A DNA stretch of 64,000 nt from Prosthecobacter gellanilyticus (GTDB lineage Bacteria; Verrucomicrobiota; Verrucomicrobiia; Verrucomicrobiales; Verrucomicrobiaceae): positions 1 to 64,000 of the forward strand of contig NZ_BKAG01000015.1 of the NCBI RefSeq assembly GCF_007992435.1. The letters run 5' to 3'. A model generated the notes under the pieces. That model saw only the letters and a list, made by a program, of their open reading frames with translations. It did no database searches and was not told the origin of the DNA. Position 1 is the stretch's first letter. Each line of letters starts with the position of its first letter. Below are positions 34,705 to 43,384 of the stretch, piece by piece. The translations under genes were made by a program, and so were the position numbers.

Positions 34705-36579
34705 ATGCTGTTGTCTGTTTCGCCACGCTCCCTCATTTCATCTCTCGCCCTCGTCTCCTCCGCTGCCATCGGCGCTGCGGTGGATGCGGTGAACCAGGCC
34801 ATGGACAAGGACTTGCTGCCCCTGATCGAGCAGCGCTGCATGGACTGCCATGATGGCGAGATGAAGAAGGGCGACATCGATTTCGAGTTCCTGCGCAAGC
34901 CTGGCGAGGCGCGGCATGACATCCGTCTTTGGGGCAAGGTGCGCGAGCAGATCCGCGCCGGCACCATGCCGCCGAAAGCCAAGCAGCCACTCGAACAGGC
35001 CCAACGAGATGTATTTCTGCGCTGGATCCAGAGCAATGAGCAAGCTGTGCTGGAGATGAATGAGTCCCGCCCCGGGCTGGCACGCTCACGCCGAATGAAC
35101 CGAGAGGAGTATAACAATACATTGCGTGACTTGCTCGGCATCTCCAAGAAGCCCGGGGACAAGTTTCCAGCGGATGGTGCGGGTGGTGAAGGCTTTGCCA
35201 ATAATGCGGACACGCTGAGCCTCTCGCCGTTGCTCATTGAGAAGTATCTCGAAGCCGCGGATGAGGCCATCACCGAAGTTCGTGAGCGGGGTGATCTATG
35301 GGCACGCCTGCTGGCACCGGTGACTAGTGACAAGCTGGCACCTGACGTGGGCGCGGAGCTGGCGCTGCGTCCGTATCTAGCGAGGGCGTATCGGCGCACA
35401 CCTGCGGAAGCGGATGTGCAGGCACTTTTGAATGTGTTTCGCGATGCGTGGAAGCGCAAGCCGAACTGGGACGAGGCCATGAAGGTCATGTTCAAGGCTT
35501 CGCTGGTCTCACCGAAATTTTTGTTCATCGAAGAGCAGGCCCGTGCGCATGCCAAGGAACCGCGCAGGCTGGATTCGCACGAGATGGCATCACGCCTGTC
35601 CTACCTTCTCTGGTCTTCCATGCCGGATGATGAGCTGTTGAAGCTCGCCAATGAAAACAAGCTGCAGGACGATGCTGTGCTGGAGGCGCAGGTGCGGCGC
35701 ATGCTCGCGCATGAGAAGGCTCTGGCCTTCACCAAGAACTTCGCCGGTCAGTGGCTGCGCTTTGAAGAGGTCTTCAACACCGTGGACCCGGACCGCCGCA
35801 AGTTCCCCGACTTCAACGGCGACCTGCGCCAGGCGATGTATGACGAGATTTTTAGTTTTTCCGATCACCTTCTGCGACGCAATGGCCGCGTGCTCGACTT
35901 CCTCGACAGTGACTACAGCTTCCTCAATGAGCAGCTCGCGAAGGTGTATGAAGTCCCTGATGTGAAGGGCAAGGAGATGCGCCTGGTGAAGTTTAACAAC
36001 CCACGGCGCGGCGGCATCACCAGCATGGCGGCCATTTTGGCCAGCACCTCCTATCCGCAGCGCACGAGTCCCGTGCTGCGCGGCAAATGGATCCTGGAGC
36101 AGTTGCTCGGCACGCCGCCGCCCCCGCCACCACCGAATGTGGGCCAGCTCCCCGAAGATGACCGCACGCTGAAGGAGACCACGCTGCGCAAGAGGCTGGA
36201 AGCACACCGCGACAAGCCTGCCTGCGCTGGCTGCCACGTCCGGCTGGATCCGCCGGGCTTCGCTTTGGAAAACTTTGATCCGATCGGTAAATGGCGGGAC
36301 ACGGAGAATGGCAAGCCTCTGGATGCGACTGGCACCATGCCGGGAGGAAAGAACTTCGCCACGCCTGCGGAGTTCCGTCGCTTGTTGATGGAAGACAAGA
36401 ATCTCTTCGTCCGCTCCTTCTGCACCCGTCTCCTGGGCTATGCCACGGGGCGCACGGTCGAGCTGCATGATCAACCCACCCTGCTGCGCCTGGAGAAAAC
36501 CCTGCGCGACAGCGACTACCACAGTGAGCCGCTTATCATCGCCATCGTGAAGAGCGCGCCCTTCAGGTCTCGCCTTTGA
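34705..36579 (+). CDS. DUF1592-type cytochrome-like secreted protein (short form)
   Basis: 624 aa paralogue of the protein at 18442. Signal peptide, then CMDCHDGEMKKGDIDFEFL (heme c-type CxxCH, PSCyt1-like). DUF1587 follows (RMNREEYNNTLRDLLG), then DUF1595/DUF1592 (SRLSYLLWSSMPDDELL, FLDSDYSFLNEQLAKVY), DUF1588 with ACAGCHVRLDPPGFALENFD, and DUF1585 to the end. It lacks the long insert of the larger paralogue. No DUF1552 gene adjoins; the nearest is at 44901, across the deacetylase and efflux genes. ATG 34705; a more upstream TTG is unlikely. Divergent from the araC relic. Confidence 0.9.
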   Translation: MLLSVSPRSLISSLALVSSAAIGAAVDAVNQAMDKDLLPLIEQRCMDCHDGEMKKGDIDFEFLRKPGEARHDIRLWGKVREQIRAGTMPPKAKQPLEQAQRDVFLRWIQSNEQAVLEMNESRPGLARSRRMNREEYNNTLRDLLGISKKPGDKFPADGAGGEGFANNADTLSLSPLLIEKYLEAADEAITEVRERGDLWARLLAPVTSDKLAPDVGAELALRPYLARAYRRTPAEADVQALLNVFRDAWKRKPNWDEAMKVMFKASLVSPKFLFIEEQARAHAKEPRRLDSHEMASRLSYLLWSSMPDDELLKLANENKLQDDAVLEAQVRRMLAHEKALAFTKNFAGQWLRFEEVFNTVDPDRRKFPDFNGDLRQAMYDEIFSFSDHLLRRNGRVLDFLDSDYSFLNEQLAKVYEVPDVKGKEMRLVKFNNPRRGGITSMAAILASTSYPQRTSPVLRGKWILEQLLGTPPPPPPPNVGQLPEDDRTLKETTLRKRLEAHRDKPACAGCHVRLDPPGFALENFDPIGKWRDTENGKPLDATGTMPGGKNFATPAEFRRLLMEDKNLFVRSFCTRLLGYATGRTVELHDQPTLLRLEKTLRDSDYHSEPLIIAIVKSAPFRSRL

Positions 36580-36659
36580 GAATCGGGCAAAGTGCCACCA
36601 TCGTGCAGGTTGCTTTTCGGGGGAAAAGAGTCAGTTTGACCTTCCCCTAAAACCTCTTC

Positions 36660-37880
36660 ATGCGTCTGGCACTTCTCATTTCTTTTGGCTGGTCATTGAC
36701 CGCGCTCATCAGCGCTGCGCAGGAAGCCCCTGCGACCCCGGCCGTGCCGGACCTGGAAGTGCGCAAGGCTATCGTCTCGCCCGCCGCGCCAGCTCCGACA
36801 AGTGCTCCAGCCACCGCAGTTGCACCAGCGCCAGCCTCTGCTCCGGCGACAACTCCGGCACCGCCTGCGCCTGCATCTGCTTCCGCTCCCACAACTACAC
36901 CAGCGCCTGCTGCGCCAGTTGTCACACCCGCTCCAGCCCAGGCTCCCATGACAGTTCCAGCTCCAGGTGCTGCTGCGACTGATCCTGAGGATGAGCCCAA
37001 GGATGGAGAGACCGTGGTCAAAGCCGTGGCTGTGCCGGAAATGATGCCACTGGTCCCGCCGACCGCGCCGCCGGTGCAACCCAAAGAGGGCAAGATTGTC
37101 TTCACCCGCTGTGAGCTCCAGCCGCCAGCCATCGCGCTGACCTTTGACGACGGGCCGCATCCGGACTTCACGCCAAAGCTGCTGGACATCCTGAAAAAGG
37201 AAAACATCAAGGTGACCTTCTTCCTCGTGGGCCGCTGCGTGAACGCCTATCCAAATGTAGTGAAACGCATGGTGGATGAAGGCCATGAAATCGCCAGTCA
37301 TAGCTGGTCGCATCCGCTGCTGACTTCATTGGGTGACCAGAGCCTCGACTCCCAGATGCAACGCACGCATGACGCCATCATCAAGGCCTGCGGCGTCACT
37401 CCGACTCTGTATCGTCCGCCTTATGGCGCGACTCGCATTAGCCAGCGCAAATTCATCCACGATAAGTTCGGCTATCTCGCCATCTTGTGGGACGTGGATC
37501 CTCTCGACTGGCAGCACCCTCGCACGTCCAAGAAGGTTCATGATCGTGTGCTGGAGCAGACCCGCATCGGCTCCATCATTCTCTGCCATGACATTCATGA
37601 AACCACGGTGGATGCGATGCCCACGACGATCGCAGATTTGAAGGCCCGTGGTTTCCAGTTTCTCACGGTGAGCCAGCTCCTGGATCTGGAGAAGCAGGCC
37701 CCTGCCCTTCCGAACTCTCCTAAACTGCCACCGCAAGCTATTGCCGCGATGGCCGCCGCAGCAGCGCCAGCGACTCCTGCTGCGCCACCGCAGCCAGTTC
37801 CACCGCCGAAGCCTGCACCGAAGCCGATGGACACGAGCAAGCCTCTGTCTCTGGAAGCTCCGGGGGAGATCAAACTGTAA
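36660..37880 (+). CDS. Secreted polysaccharide deacetylase (NodB fold)
   Basis: 406 aa, carbohydrate esterase family 4. Signal peptide 1-19; residues 22-140 are an Ala/Pro/Thr-rich low-complexity spacer. The NodB domain (about 145-345) has motif 1 TFDDGPHP (Asp163, Asp164), motif 2 HEIASHSWSHP (His214, His218), motif 3 RPPYGA (from Arg252), motif 4 WDVDPLDW and motif 5 LCHDIH (His310). All metal and catalytic residues are present. It ends with another Ala/Pro-rich tail. It probably removes N- or O-acetyl groups from peptidoglycan or an exopolysaccharide, with the proline-rich arms spanning the wall. A hairpin-T terminator follows 14 bases after the stop. Confidence 0.93.
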   Translation: MRLALLISFGWSLTALISAAQEAPATPAVPDLEVRKAIVSPAAPAPTSAPATAVAPAPASAPATTPAPPAPASASAPTTTPAPAAPVVTPAPAQAPMTVPAPGAAATDPEDEPKDGETVVKAVAVPEMMPLVPPTAPPVQPKEGKIVFTRCELQPPAIALTFDDGPHPDFTPKLLDILKKENIKVTFFLVGRCVNAYPNVVKRMVDEGHEIASHSWSHPLLTSLGDQSLDSQMQRTHDAIIKACGVTPTLYRPPYGATRISQRKFIHDKFGYLAILWDVDPLDWQHPRTSKKVHDRVLEQTRIGSIILCHDIHETTVDAMPTTIADLKARGFQFLTVSQLLDLEKQAPALPNSPKLPPQAIAAMAAAAAPATPAAPPQPVPPPKPAPKPMDTSKPLSLEAPGEIKL

Positions 37881-37893
37881 GCGTGGGATGACT

Positions 37894-37919
37894 CTGCGGG
37901 CATGTTTCCGCAGATTTTT
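37894..37919 (+). terminator. Intrinsic terminator after the deacetylase gene
   Basis: Stem CTGCGG (37894-37899) / CCGCAG (37908-37913), 8-base loop, then ATTTTT. It lies 14 bases after the deacetylase stop. Confidence 0.65.
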
Positions 37920-37972
37920 GGAGATTTTCTTCGGCTCTTCACCTTGGCTAAAGGTTGGCCGGGCATTCTGCG

Positions 37973-38002
37973 GGCGGGATCGGGCCACCGACCCGCCTTT
38001 TT
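37973..38002 (+). terminator. Hairpin plus T-run abutting the efflux operon start codon (candidate attenuator)
   Basis: GGCGGG-A-TCGG / CCGA-CCCGCC, a 10-bp stem with one bulge and a 4-base loop, followed by TTTTT (37998-38002). The next base begins ATG 38003. A separate terminator for the upstream gene is already present at 37894-37919, so this one probably lies in the leader of the export operon and could end transcription early. CCGCAG at 37908-37913 could also pair with CTGCGG at 37968-37973, an alternative fold. Confidence 0.6.
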
Positions 38003-39409
38003 ATGAAGCCCATGCATCTCCTGAGCCTGCCTGCACTGGCCACAGCGCTGCTGCTTACTTCCTGCACCTGGACCAAGCGCCCGCAAAGCGAGGTCGCCGT
38101 GCCCAACTCATGGCAGCAGAAGAGCGGATCCTCCGCAGTGTCGCTGGACACAGCGCGCCTCGCGCAATGGTGGACGCGCTTCAACGATCCGGTGCTAAAC
38201 CGAATCATCGCAGATGCGCTGCAGTCCAGCCCTGATGTGCGCACGACCCTGGCGCGCATTGATGAAGCACGCGCACGCAAGGGCGTGGCGCGCTCCGCTC
38301 TATTTCCCACACTTTCCGGCGATGTCTCCGGCCAGGGTGCCTACACTGACAACCGGCAGACTGGCTTGACCAAGACAGATAGCTACAGCAGCGCTCTCAG
38401 CTTGAGCTGGGAGATCGACCTCTTCGGCAAGCTCCGCCAGAGCGTGCGTGCGAGTTCTGCTGATCTCGCACAAGCTGAAGAGAACTTCTATGGAGCGCAG
38501 GTGACGCTGGCCGCTTCTGTGGCAGAGAGCTACATCGATCTCCGTGCCGCGGAAGCCCAGCTCGCGGTGTATGAGCGCAATGTCGCCACGCGCAGTGACA
38601 CGGTGCAGATCACCCGCTGGAAGCAGCAGGCCGGTGAAGGCAACGGCTTCGAAACACAGCAGGCTGCGAGCACTTTGGAGCAGGCACGTGCCACCATCCC
38701 GACGCTCAAGCTCTCCATCACCCAGACGAAGAACCGGCTGGCCCTGCTGTCTGGCAAGACACCTGGCGCGCTGGACTCATTGTTAGGCAAAGCACGCAGT
38801 GTGCCCCGCCCGCCATCCACCCTGGCTATCGGCATCCCTGCGGACACCCTGCGTCAGCGGCCCGATGTGCGCGCTGCTGAGCGTGGTGTGGAAGCTGCCG
38901 CTGCCCGAACCAAATCTGCGGAACGCGAGCAGCTTCCCAGCTTGAAACTGAATGGTGACCTGGGCACCACAGCTTCACGGGCCGCTGCCTTCCTTTCGCC
39001 TGAGACAGCGGCCGCGAGTGTGCTCGGAAGCCTTTCCGCGCCGATCTTCAATGCGGGCCGCATCAAGCAAACCATCCTCATTCAAAGCGCTCAGGAAAAA
39101 CAGGCGCTCATCAGCTATGAATCCACGGTGCTCACCGCTTTGTCCGAGGTGGAGAATGCGCTCGCTGCGGTTCGCCGCACGCAGGAGCGCTTAAACACGC
39201 TGGATGGTGCGGTGACCTCGGCACGTGAGGCCGCGAAGCTGGCATCACAAAGCTTTGAAGCGGGCCAGGCCGATCTGCTGCAGGTGCTGGATACACAACG
39301 CACGCTGCTCAGCCTGGAGGAGCAGCAGACACTCACGCTCGGCGACAACGCGACCGCGCATGTGCAGCTTTATCGCTCACTCGGCGGCGGCTGGTCCAAG
39401 AACGGCTGA
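38003..39409 (+). CDS. TolC-like outer-membrane efflux lipoprotein (NodT type)
   Basis: 468 aa outer-membrane channel of a tripartite exporter. Signal with lipobox LLLTSC (lipidated Cys about residue 21). Two OEP repeats with long helices follow (ALQSSPDVRTTLARIDEARA, LSLSWEIDLFGKLRQSV, ALSEVENALAAVRRTQER), as in NodT/OprM/CusC. The ATG at 38003 directly follows a hairpin-T structure; a second ATG at 38012 is in frame. It is first gene of a six-gene operon (channel, adaptor, ATPase, permease, regulator, kinase). Confidence 0.93.
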   Translation: MKPMHLLSLPALATALLLTSCTWTKRPQSEVAVPNSWQQKSGSSAVSLDTARLAQWWTRFNDPVLNRIIADALQSSPDVRTTLARIDEARARKGVARSALFPTLSGDVSGQGAYTDNRQTGLTKTDSYSSALSLSWEIDLFGKLRQSVRASSADLAQAEENFYGAQVTLAASVAESYIDLRAAEAQLAVYERNVATRSDTVQITRWKQQAGEGNGFETQQAASTLEQARATIPTLKLSITQTKNRLALLSGKTPGALDSLLGKARSVPRPPSTLAIGIPADTLRQRPDVRAAERGVEAAAARTKSAEREQLPSLKLNGDLGTTASRAAAFLSPETAAASVLGSLSAPIFNAGRIKQTILIQSAQEKQALISYESTVLTALSEVENALAAVRRTQERLNTLDGAVTSAREAAKLASQSFEAGQADLLQVLDTQRTLLSLEEQQTLTLGDNATAHVQLYRSLGGGWSKNG

Positions 39410-39432
39410 TTCACCTTTGACCTCCCTTTTCC

Positions 39433-40788
39433 ATGGACAAGCTTTCATCCCCTTCCCCCGCTGAGCTCAGCAAGATCATCAGTGCCAATAAATCAAGCTC
39501 CGGCTCTCGCTGGATCATCTGGCTCCTGGTGATCGGCGCTCTTGCGGGAACTGGCTACTATGCCTGGAGCAAGTCGCACGAGACTGAGATCGCTCCCTTC
39601 ACCTACACCACTGAGCCCGTGAAGCGTGGCGAAATCAAGCTCACCGTGACCGCCACGGGCAATCTGGAGCCCACCACGGAGGTCACCATTGGCAGCATGC
39701 TCTCGGGCAATGCGGGCGAGGTGTACGTGGACATCAATGACCGTGTAAAGAAGGGCCAGGAGCTGGCGAAGATCATCATTCGTCGTCTTGATCAAGATAC
39801 CGACAACAGCCGCGCGGCGCTGAATGCGGCGCAGGCGAAGGTGAAGCAGGTGGAAGCCACCGTGATCGAGAGTGAAGCCGCGCTGGAGCGCCAGCAGGAG
39901 CTGCACAAACTCAGCGGTGGCAGGACACCCTCCAAAGCGGATATGGTCACAGCCACTGCGGCTGCCGCACGTGCCAAGGCAGACCTCGGCAGCGCGCAGG
40001 CAGCGGTGGAGCAGGCGAAGGCTTCCCTAGAGGCCAACATGAGTGATCAAGAGCGTGCGGTGCTGCGCTCCCCGATTGATGGCGTGGTGCTGAAGCGCAG
40101 CCTGGAGCCGGGACAAACCGTGGCCGCGAGCTTTAACTCGCCCGAGCTTTTTGTGATCGCCGAAAACCTGGAGCACATGAAGCTCAAGGTCGCCGTGGCG
40201 GAAGCGGACATCGGACGTGTGGCCGCCGAGCAAAAGGCCAGCTTCACGGTGGATGCATGGCCTGACCGGTCCTACTCGGCGAAGGTGACTCGCGTTTCTT
40301 TTGGCTCGGCCATCACGGACAATGTGGTCACCTATGAGACGGAGCTGGAAGTGGCCAATCCCGATCTCAGCCTGCGTCCCGGCATGACCGCCACGGCAGA
40401 CATTCATGTGGCCGAGGGTCATGATGTGCTGCTGGTGCCTGTTTCTGCTTTGCGCTTCGATCCCCATGCGGCGTCTGAAGCTCCACGCGGAGGTCCTCCT
40501 GGCGGAGCTGGAGGTGAGAAGAAGTCTTTTGTGCAAAGCCTCATGCCAGGCCCGCCGCGCCGTGGTGGCAGCGGCGGCCCGCGTGGTGATGCGGCCGATC
40601 ATGACAAGGGCAGCGACAAAGCCAAGTCCGGCCGGTCCCAAGTCTGGATCCTGCGCAACGGGCAACCTGTGGCCATGCCAGTGAAGCTGGGCATCTCGGA
40701 TGGTCGCCTCACTGAGGTGACTGGAGAGGGGCTGAGTGAAGGCACGCCTGTCATTGTTCGGGCCAGCAGTAACACACCCAAGTCATGA
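39433..40788 (+). CDS. MacA-like periplasmic adaptor (membrane fusion protein)
   Basis: 451 aa. One N-terminal helix (WIIWLLVIGALAGTGYYAW) anchors it to the inner membrane. Beta-barrel, lipoyl (GEIKLTVTATGNLEP, VYVDINDRVKKGQELAKI), alpha-hairpin (about 120-205) and membrane-proximal domains follow in HlyD/MacA order (LRSPIDGVVLKRSLEPGQT). A Gly/Pro/Lys-rich insert (about 345-400) near the C terminus is unusual. It links the permease at 41507 to the outer-membrane channel. Overlaps the ATPase gene by 4 bases. Confidence 0.93.
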   Translation: MDKLSSPSPAELSKIISANKSSSGSRWIIWLLVIGALAGTGYYAWSKSHETEIAPFTYTTEPVKRGEIKLTVTATGNLEPTTEVTIGSMLSGNAGEVYVDINDRVKKGQELAKIIIRRLDQDTDNSRAALNAAQAKVKQVEATVIESEAALERQQELHKLSGGRTPSKADMVTATAAAARAKADLGSAQAAVEQAKASLEANMSDQERAVLRSPIDGVVLKRSLEPGQTVAASFNSPELFVIAENLEHMKLKVAVAEADIGRVAAEQKASFTVDAWPDRSYSAKVTRVSFGSAITDNVVTYETELEVANPDLSLRPGMTATADIHVAEGHDVLLVPVSALRFDPHAASEAPRGGPPGGAGGEKKSFVQSLMPGPPRRGGSGGPRGDAADHDKGSDKAKSGRSQVWILRNGQPVAMPVKLGISDGRLTEVTGEGLSEGTPVIVRASSNTPKS

Positions 40789-41510
40789 GCGCCGAAGCTG
40801 ACCCATCACTGATCACGCTGCACGAGCTCACCAAAACGTATGGGCACGGTGATGCTGCTTTCCAGGCTCTGCGCGGCGTGGATCTCACCATCAACAAGGG
40901 TGAGTTCGTGGCGGTGATGGGGCCCAGCGGCTCTGGCAAGTCCACGCTGATGAATGTGCTGGGCTGCCTGGACACGCCGACCTCCGGTCACTATCTCTAC
41001 CAAGGCGTGCCTGTGGAGACTCTGAATGCCGAGCAGCGATCACTGCTGCGTCGTCATGCGCTGGGGTTCATTTTCCAAGGCTTCAACCTACTGGCGCGCA
41101 CCAGTGCGCTGGAGAATGTGGAGCTGCCCCTGCTCTACCGTGGCATCTCCAAAAAGGAACGGCGTGAGCGCGCAGAAGAGGCACTGGTTTCCGTGGGCCT
41201 GCCTACCAAAATGCGTAACACGCCGGCGGAACTGTCTGGTGGTCAGCAGCAGCGCGTGGCCATCGCGCGGGCGGTGGTGACGCAGCCGAGCACCTTGTTT
41301 GCGGATGAGCCGACGGGCAATCTCGACACCAGCACCACGGCGGAGATCATGGAGCTGCTGACACGGCTTAATCAAGACCGTGGCATCACCGTCGTCATGG
41401 TCACCCATGAGGATGAAGTGGCTGCGTATGCCCGCCGCACAGTGAGGGTCAAGGACGGGCTGATTGAATTCGACCGTCTCCACCACGAACCTGCCCCTCT
41501 CCAACCATGA
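40785..41510 (+). CDS. ABC transporter ATPase of MacB/LolD type
   Basis: 241 aa nucleotide-binding subunit. Walker A GPSGSGKST (46-54), Q-loop FIFQGFNLL, signature LSGGQQQRVAIARA (from 150), Walker B LFADEPTGNLD (171-181), H-loop VTHEDE. Q-loop and signature style match MacB/LolD/FtsE-like ATPases that drive mechanotransmission rather than substrate passage through the membrane. Unlike MacB of E. coli, the ATPase and permease are separate genes. Overlaps both neighbours by ATGA junctions. Confidence 0.95.
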   Translation: MSAEADPSLITLHELTKTYGHGDAAFQALRGVDLTINKGEFVAVMGPSGSGKSTLMNVLGCLDTPTSGHYLYQGVPVETLNAEQRSLLRRHALGFIFQGFNLLARTSALENVELPLLYRGISKKERRERAEEALVSVGLPTKMRNTPAELSGGQQQRVAIARAVVTQPSTLFADEPTGNLDTSTTAEIMELLTRLNQDRGITVVMVTHEDEVAAYARRTVRVKDGLIEFDRLHHEPAPLQP

Positions 41511-42721
41511 ACATGCTTTGGAATGCCTTCTTCATCGCGCTGAGGGAGATCCGCCGGAATCTCACGCGCGCTTTCCTCACCGTGCTGGGCATCATCATTG
41601 GCGTGGCGGCGGTCATCACCATGGTCACGCTAGGTCAGGGCACCACGCAGGCGGTGAAAAACCAGATCTCCAACCTCGGCACGAACCTCATGACGTTGCG
41701 CCCAGGCGTGGGCTTCGGCCCGCGTAGTGCCGGCACACCGAACTTCACTCAAGGTGATGCTGACGCCGTTCGGGAGCAGATCAGCGGCATCGCCGCCGTG
41801 GCACCGCTAATGTCCGCCAGCCTCAGCAGCATCCATCTGCAAAACGCGCGCAGCACGCAGATCACCGGCACGACGCCAGAGTACTTCATGATCAGCAAGT
41901 GGTCCATCGGTGAAGGTCGCTTTTTCAACGAACAGGATTACCGCACAGGTGCTGCGGTGTGTGTCATTGGCACCACAGCAAAAAAGGAGCTGTTTGGCAA
42001 TGAAGAGGCGCTGGGGCAGAAGATCCGCCTCGGCAAGGCCTCGTGCACCATCATTGGCATTCTTGTGTCCAAGGGCCAGTCCTTTGGCGGTGACCAGGAT
42101 GACACCATCGTGGTGCCGCTGACCACACTGCAGCGGCGGCTGGTGGGCAAGACATCTGCCCATGACGTGCGTGAGATCATGATCTCTGCGGAGGATGGGG
42201 CGGACACGGATGTGATCATTGATGACATCAACGTGCTGATGCGCCAGCGGCGCTCCCTGGGAAAGAATGAGGCTGACAACTTCTCCGTGCGTGACACACG
42301 CCAGCTCGCCGAGACACTGAGCTCCTCCACGAAGATGATGACCAGTCTGCTGGCCGCCGTGGCTGGAGTGAGCCTGCTGGTCGGTGGCATCGGCATCATG
42401 AACATCATGCTGGTGTCCGTGACGGAGCGCACGCGTGAGATCGGCATTCGTCTTGCCATCGGCGCGCGCTCGCGAGAGGTGCTGCTGCAGTTCCTGGTGG
42501 AGGCAGTCACGCTGTCCTCAATCGGGGGTGTCATCGGCATCGCGATCGCGTTGGGGCTGTGTGTTGGCCTGGCCGGCCTGATCCAGGTGCCGTTTCAATT
42601 TGATGCGCGCATCAACATCATCGCCTTCTTCTTTTCCACCGCGGTGGGTGTGATCTTCGGCTTCGCCCCGGCACGGCGCGCCGCGAGGCTTGATCCCATC
42701 GAGGCCCTGCGCCACGAATAA
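41507..42721 (+). CDS. MacB-type ABC transporter permease
   Basis: 404 aa, four transmembrane helices. Helix 1 (AFLTVLGIIIGVAAVITMV) precedes a large periplasmic MacB_PCD domain (about 45-250). A C-terminal FtsX domain follows with three helices (SLLAAVAGVSLLVGGIGIMNIMLVSVTERTREIGIRLAIGARSR region, about 275-400). It exports peptides, antibiotics or lipid-linked compounds from the periplasm together with the adaptor and channel genes upstream. The regulator gene follows after 12 bases. Confidence 0.94.
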   Translation: MNMLWNAFFIALREIRRNLTRAFLTVLGIIIGVAAVITMVTLGQGTTQAVKNQISNLGTNLMTLRPGVGFGPRSAGTPNFTQGDADAVREQISGIAAVAPLMSASLSSIHLQNARSTQITGTTPEYFMISKWSIGEGRFFNEQDYRTGAAVCVIGTTAKKELFGNEEALGQKIRLGKASCTIIGILVSKGQSFGGDQDDTIVVPLTTLQRRLVGKTSAHDVREIMISAEDGADTDVIIDDINVLMRQRRSLGKNEADNFSVRDTRQLAETLSSSTKMMTSLLAAVAGVSLLVGGIGIMNIMLVSVTERTREIGIRLAIGARSREVLLQFLVEAVTLSSIGGVIGIAIALGLCVGLAGLIQVPFQFDARINIIAFFFSTAVGVIFGFAPARRAARLDPIEALRHE

Positions 42722-42733
42722 CGTCCTCCCATC

Positions 42734-43384
42734 ATGAGAATCCTCGTCATCGAAGATGATCCGCATCTGCTGCGCAGCCTGGCTGCCACTCTGCGCGAGG
42801 AGAACTATGCCGTGGACACCGCGGAAGATGGTGAGGACGGCCTGTACAAGGCCAAGGAAGGTGACTACGACGCCATCGTTCTGGATGTGATGCTGCCACG
42901 CATGAACGGCTGGGAGGTGCTGACCAGGCTGCGCCCTGCGCGCAAGACACCTGTGCTCATGCTCACAGCGCGGGACACGGTGCCAGACCGCATCAAAGGT
43001 CTGGATGCAGGCGCCGATGACTATCTGACCAAGCCTTTTGATATTGATGAACTTTTGGCTAGGCTGCGCGCGCTCATCCGTCGGGCTGCGGGACAAACCC
43101 ATACTGTGCTGGAGATCAGCGGACTCAAGCTCGACACGGCCGCCCGCACGGTGACAAACGCGGATGGCGAGATCGCGCTCACTGCGCGTGAATATGCGCT
43201 GCTGGAGTACCTGGCGCTGCATCGTGGTGAAGTGGTGAGCCGCACCACTCTCTACGAGCATCTCTTCGATGAAGAGGACAGCACGCTCTCCAATCTGCTG
43301 GATGTGCATGTCTCGAACCTGCGCAAGAAACTGGGCGCGGATGTCATCACCACACGCCGGGGGCACGGCTACAGCATCGCATGA
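42734..43384 (+). CDS. OmpR-family response regulator
   Basis: 216 aa. Receiver domain with acidic pocket IEDD, phospho-acceptor Asp51 (IVLDVMLPRMNGWEVL), Thr78 region LTARD, and Lys100 (DDYLTKPFD). The winged-helix DNA-binding domain ends VSNLRKKLGADVITTRRGHGYSIA. It is a DNA-binding partner of the downstream kinase, with a 4-base overlap; most likely it controls its own export operon. Confidence 0.95.
   Translation: MRILVIEDDPHLLRSLAATLREENYAVDTAEDGEDGLYKAKEGDYDAIVLDVMLPRMNGWEVLTRLRPARKTPVLMLTARDTVPDRIKGLDAGADDYLTKPFDIDELLARLRALIRRAAGQTHTVLEISGLKLDTAARTVTNADGEIALTAREYALLEYLALHRGEVVSRTTLYEHLFDEEDSTLSNLLDVHVSNLRKKLGADVITTRRGHGYSIA

Noticed and set aside
36780-36990. Repetitive-looking DNA in the deacetylase
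   Set aside because: It encodes an Ala/Pro/Thr linker with degenerate codons; no exact repeat unit is visible, so it is low-complexity protein, not a tandem repeat element.
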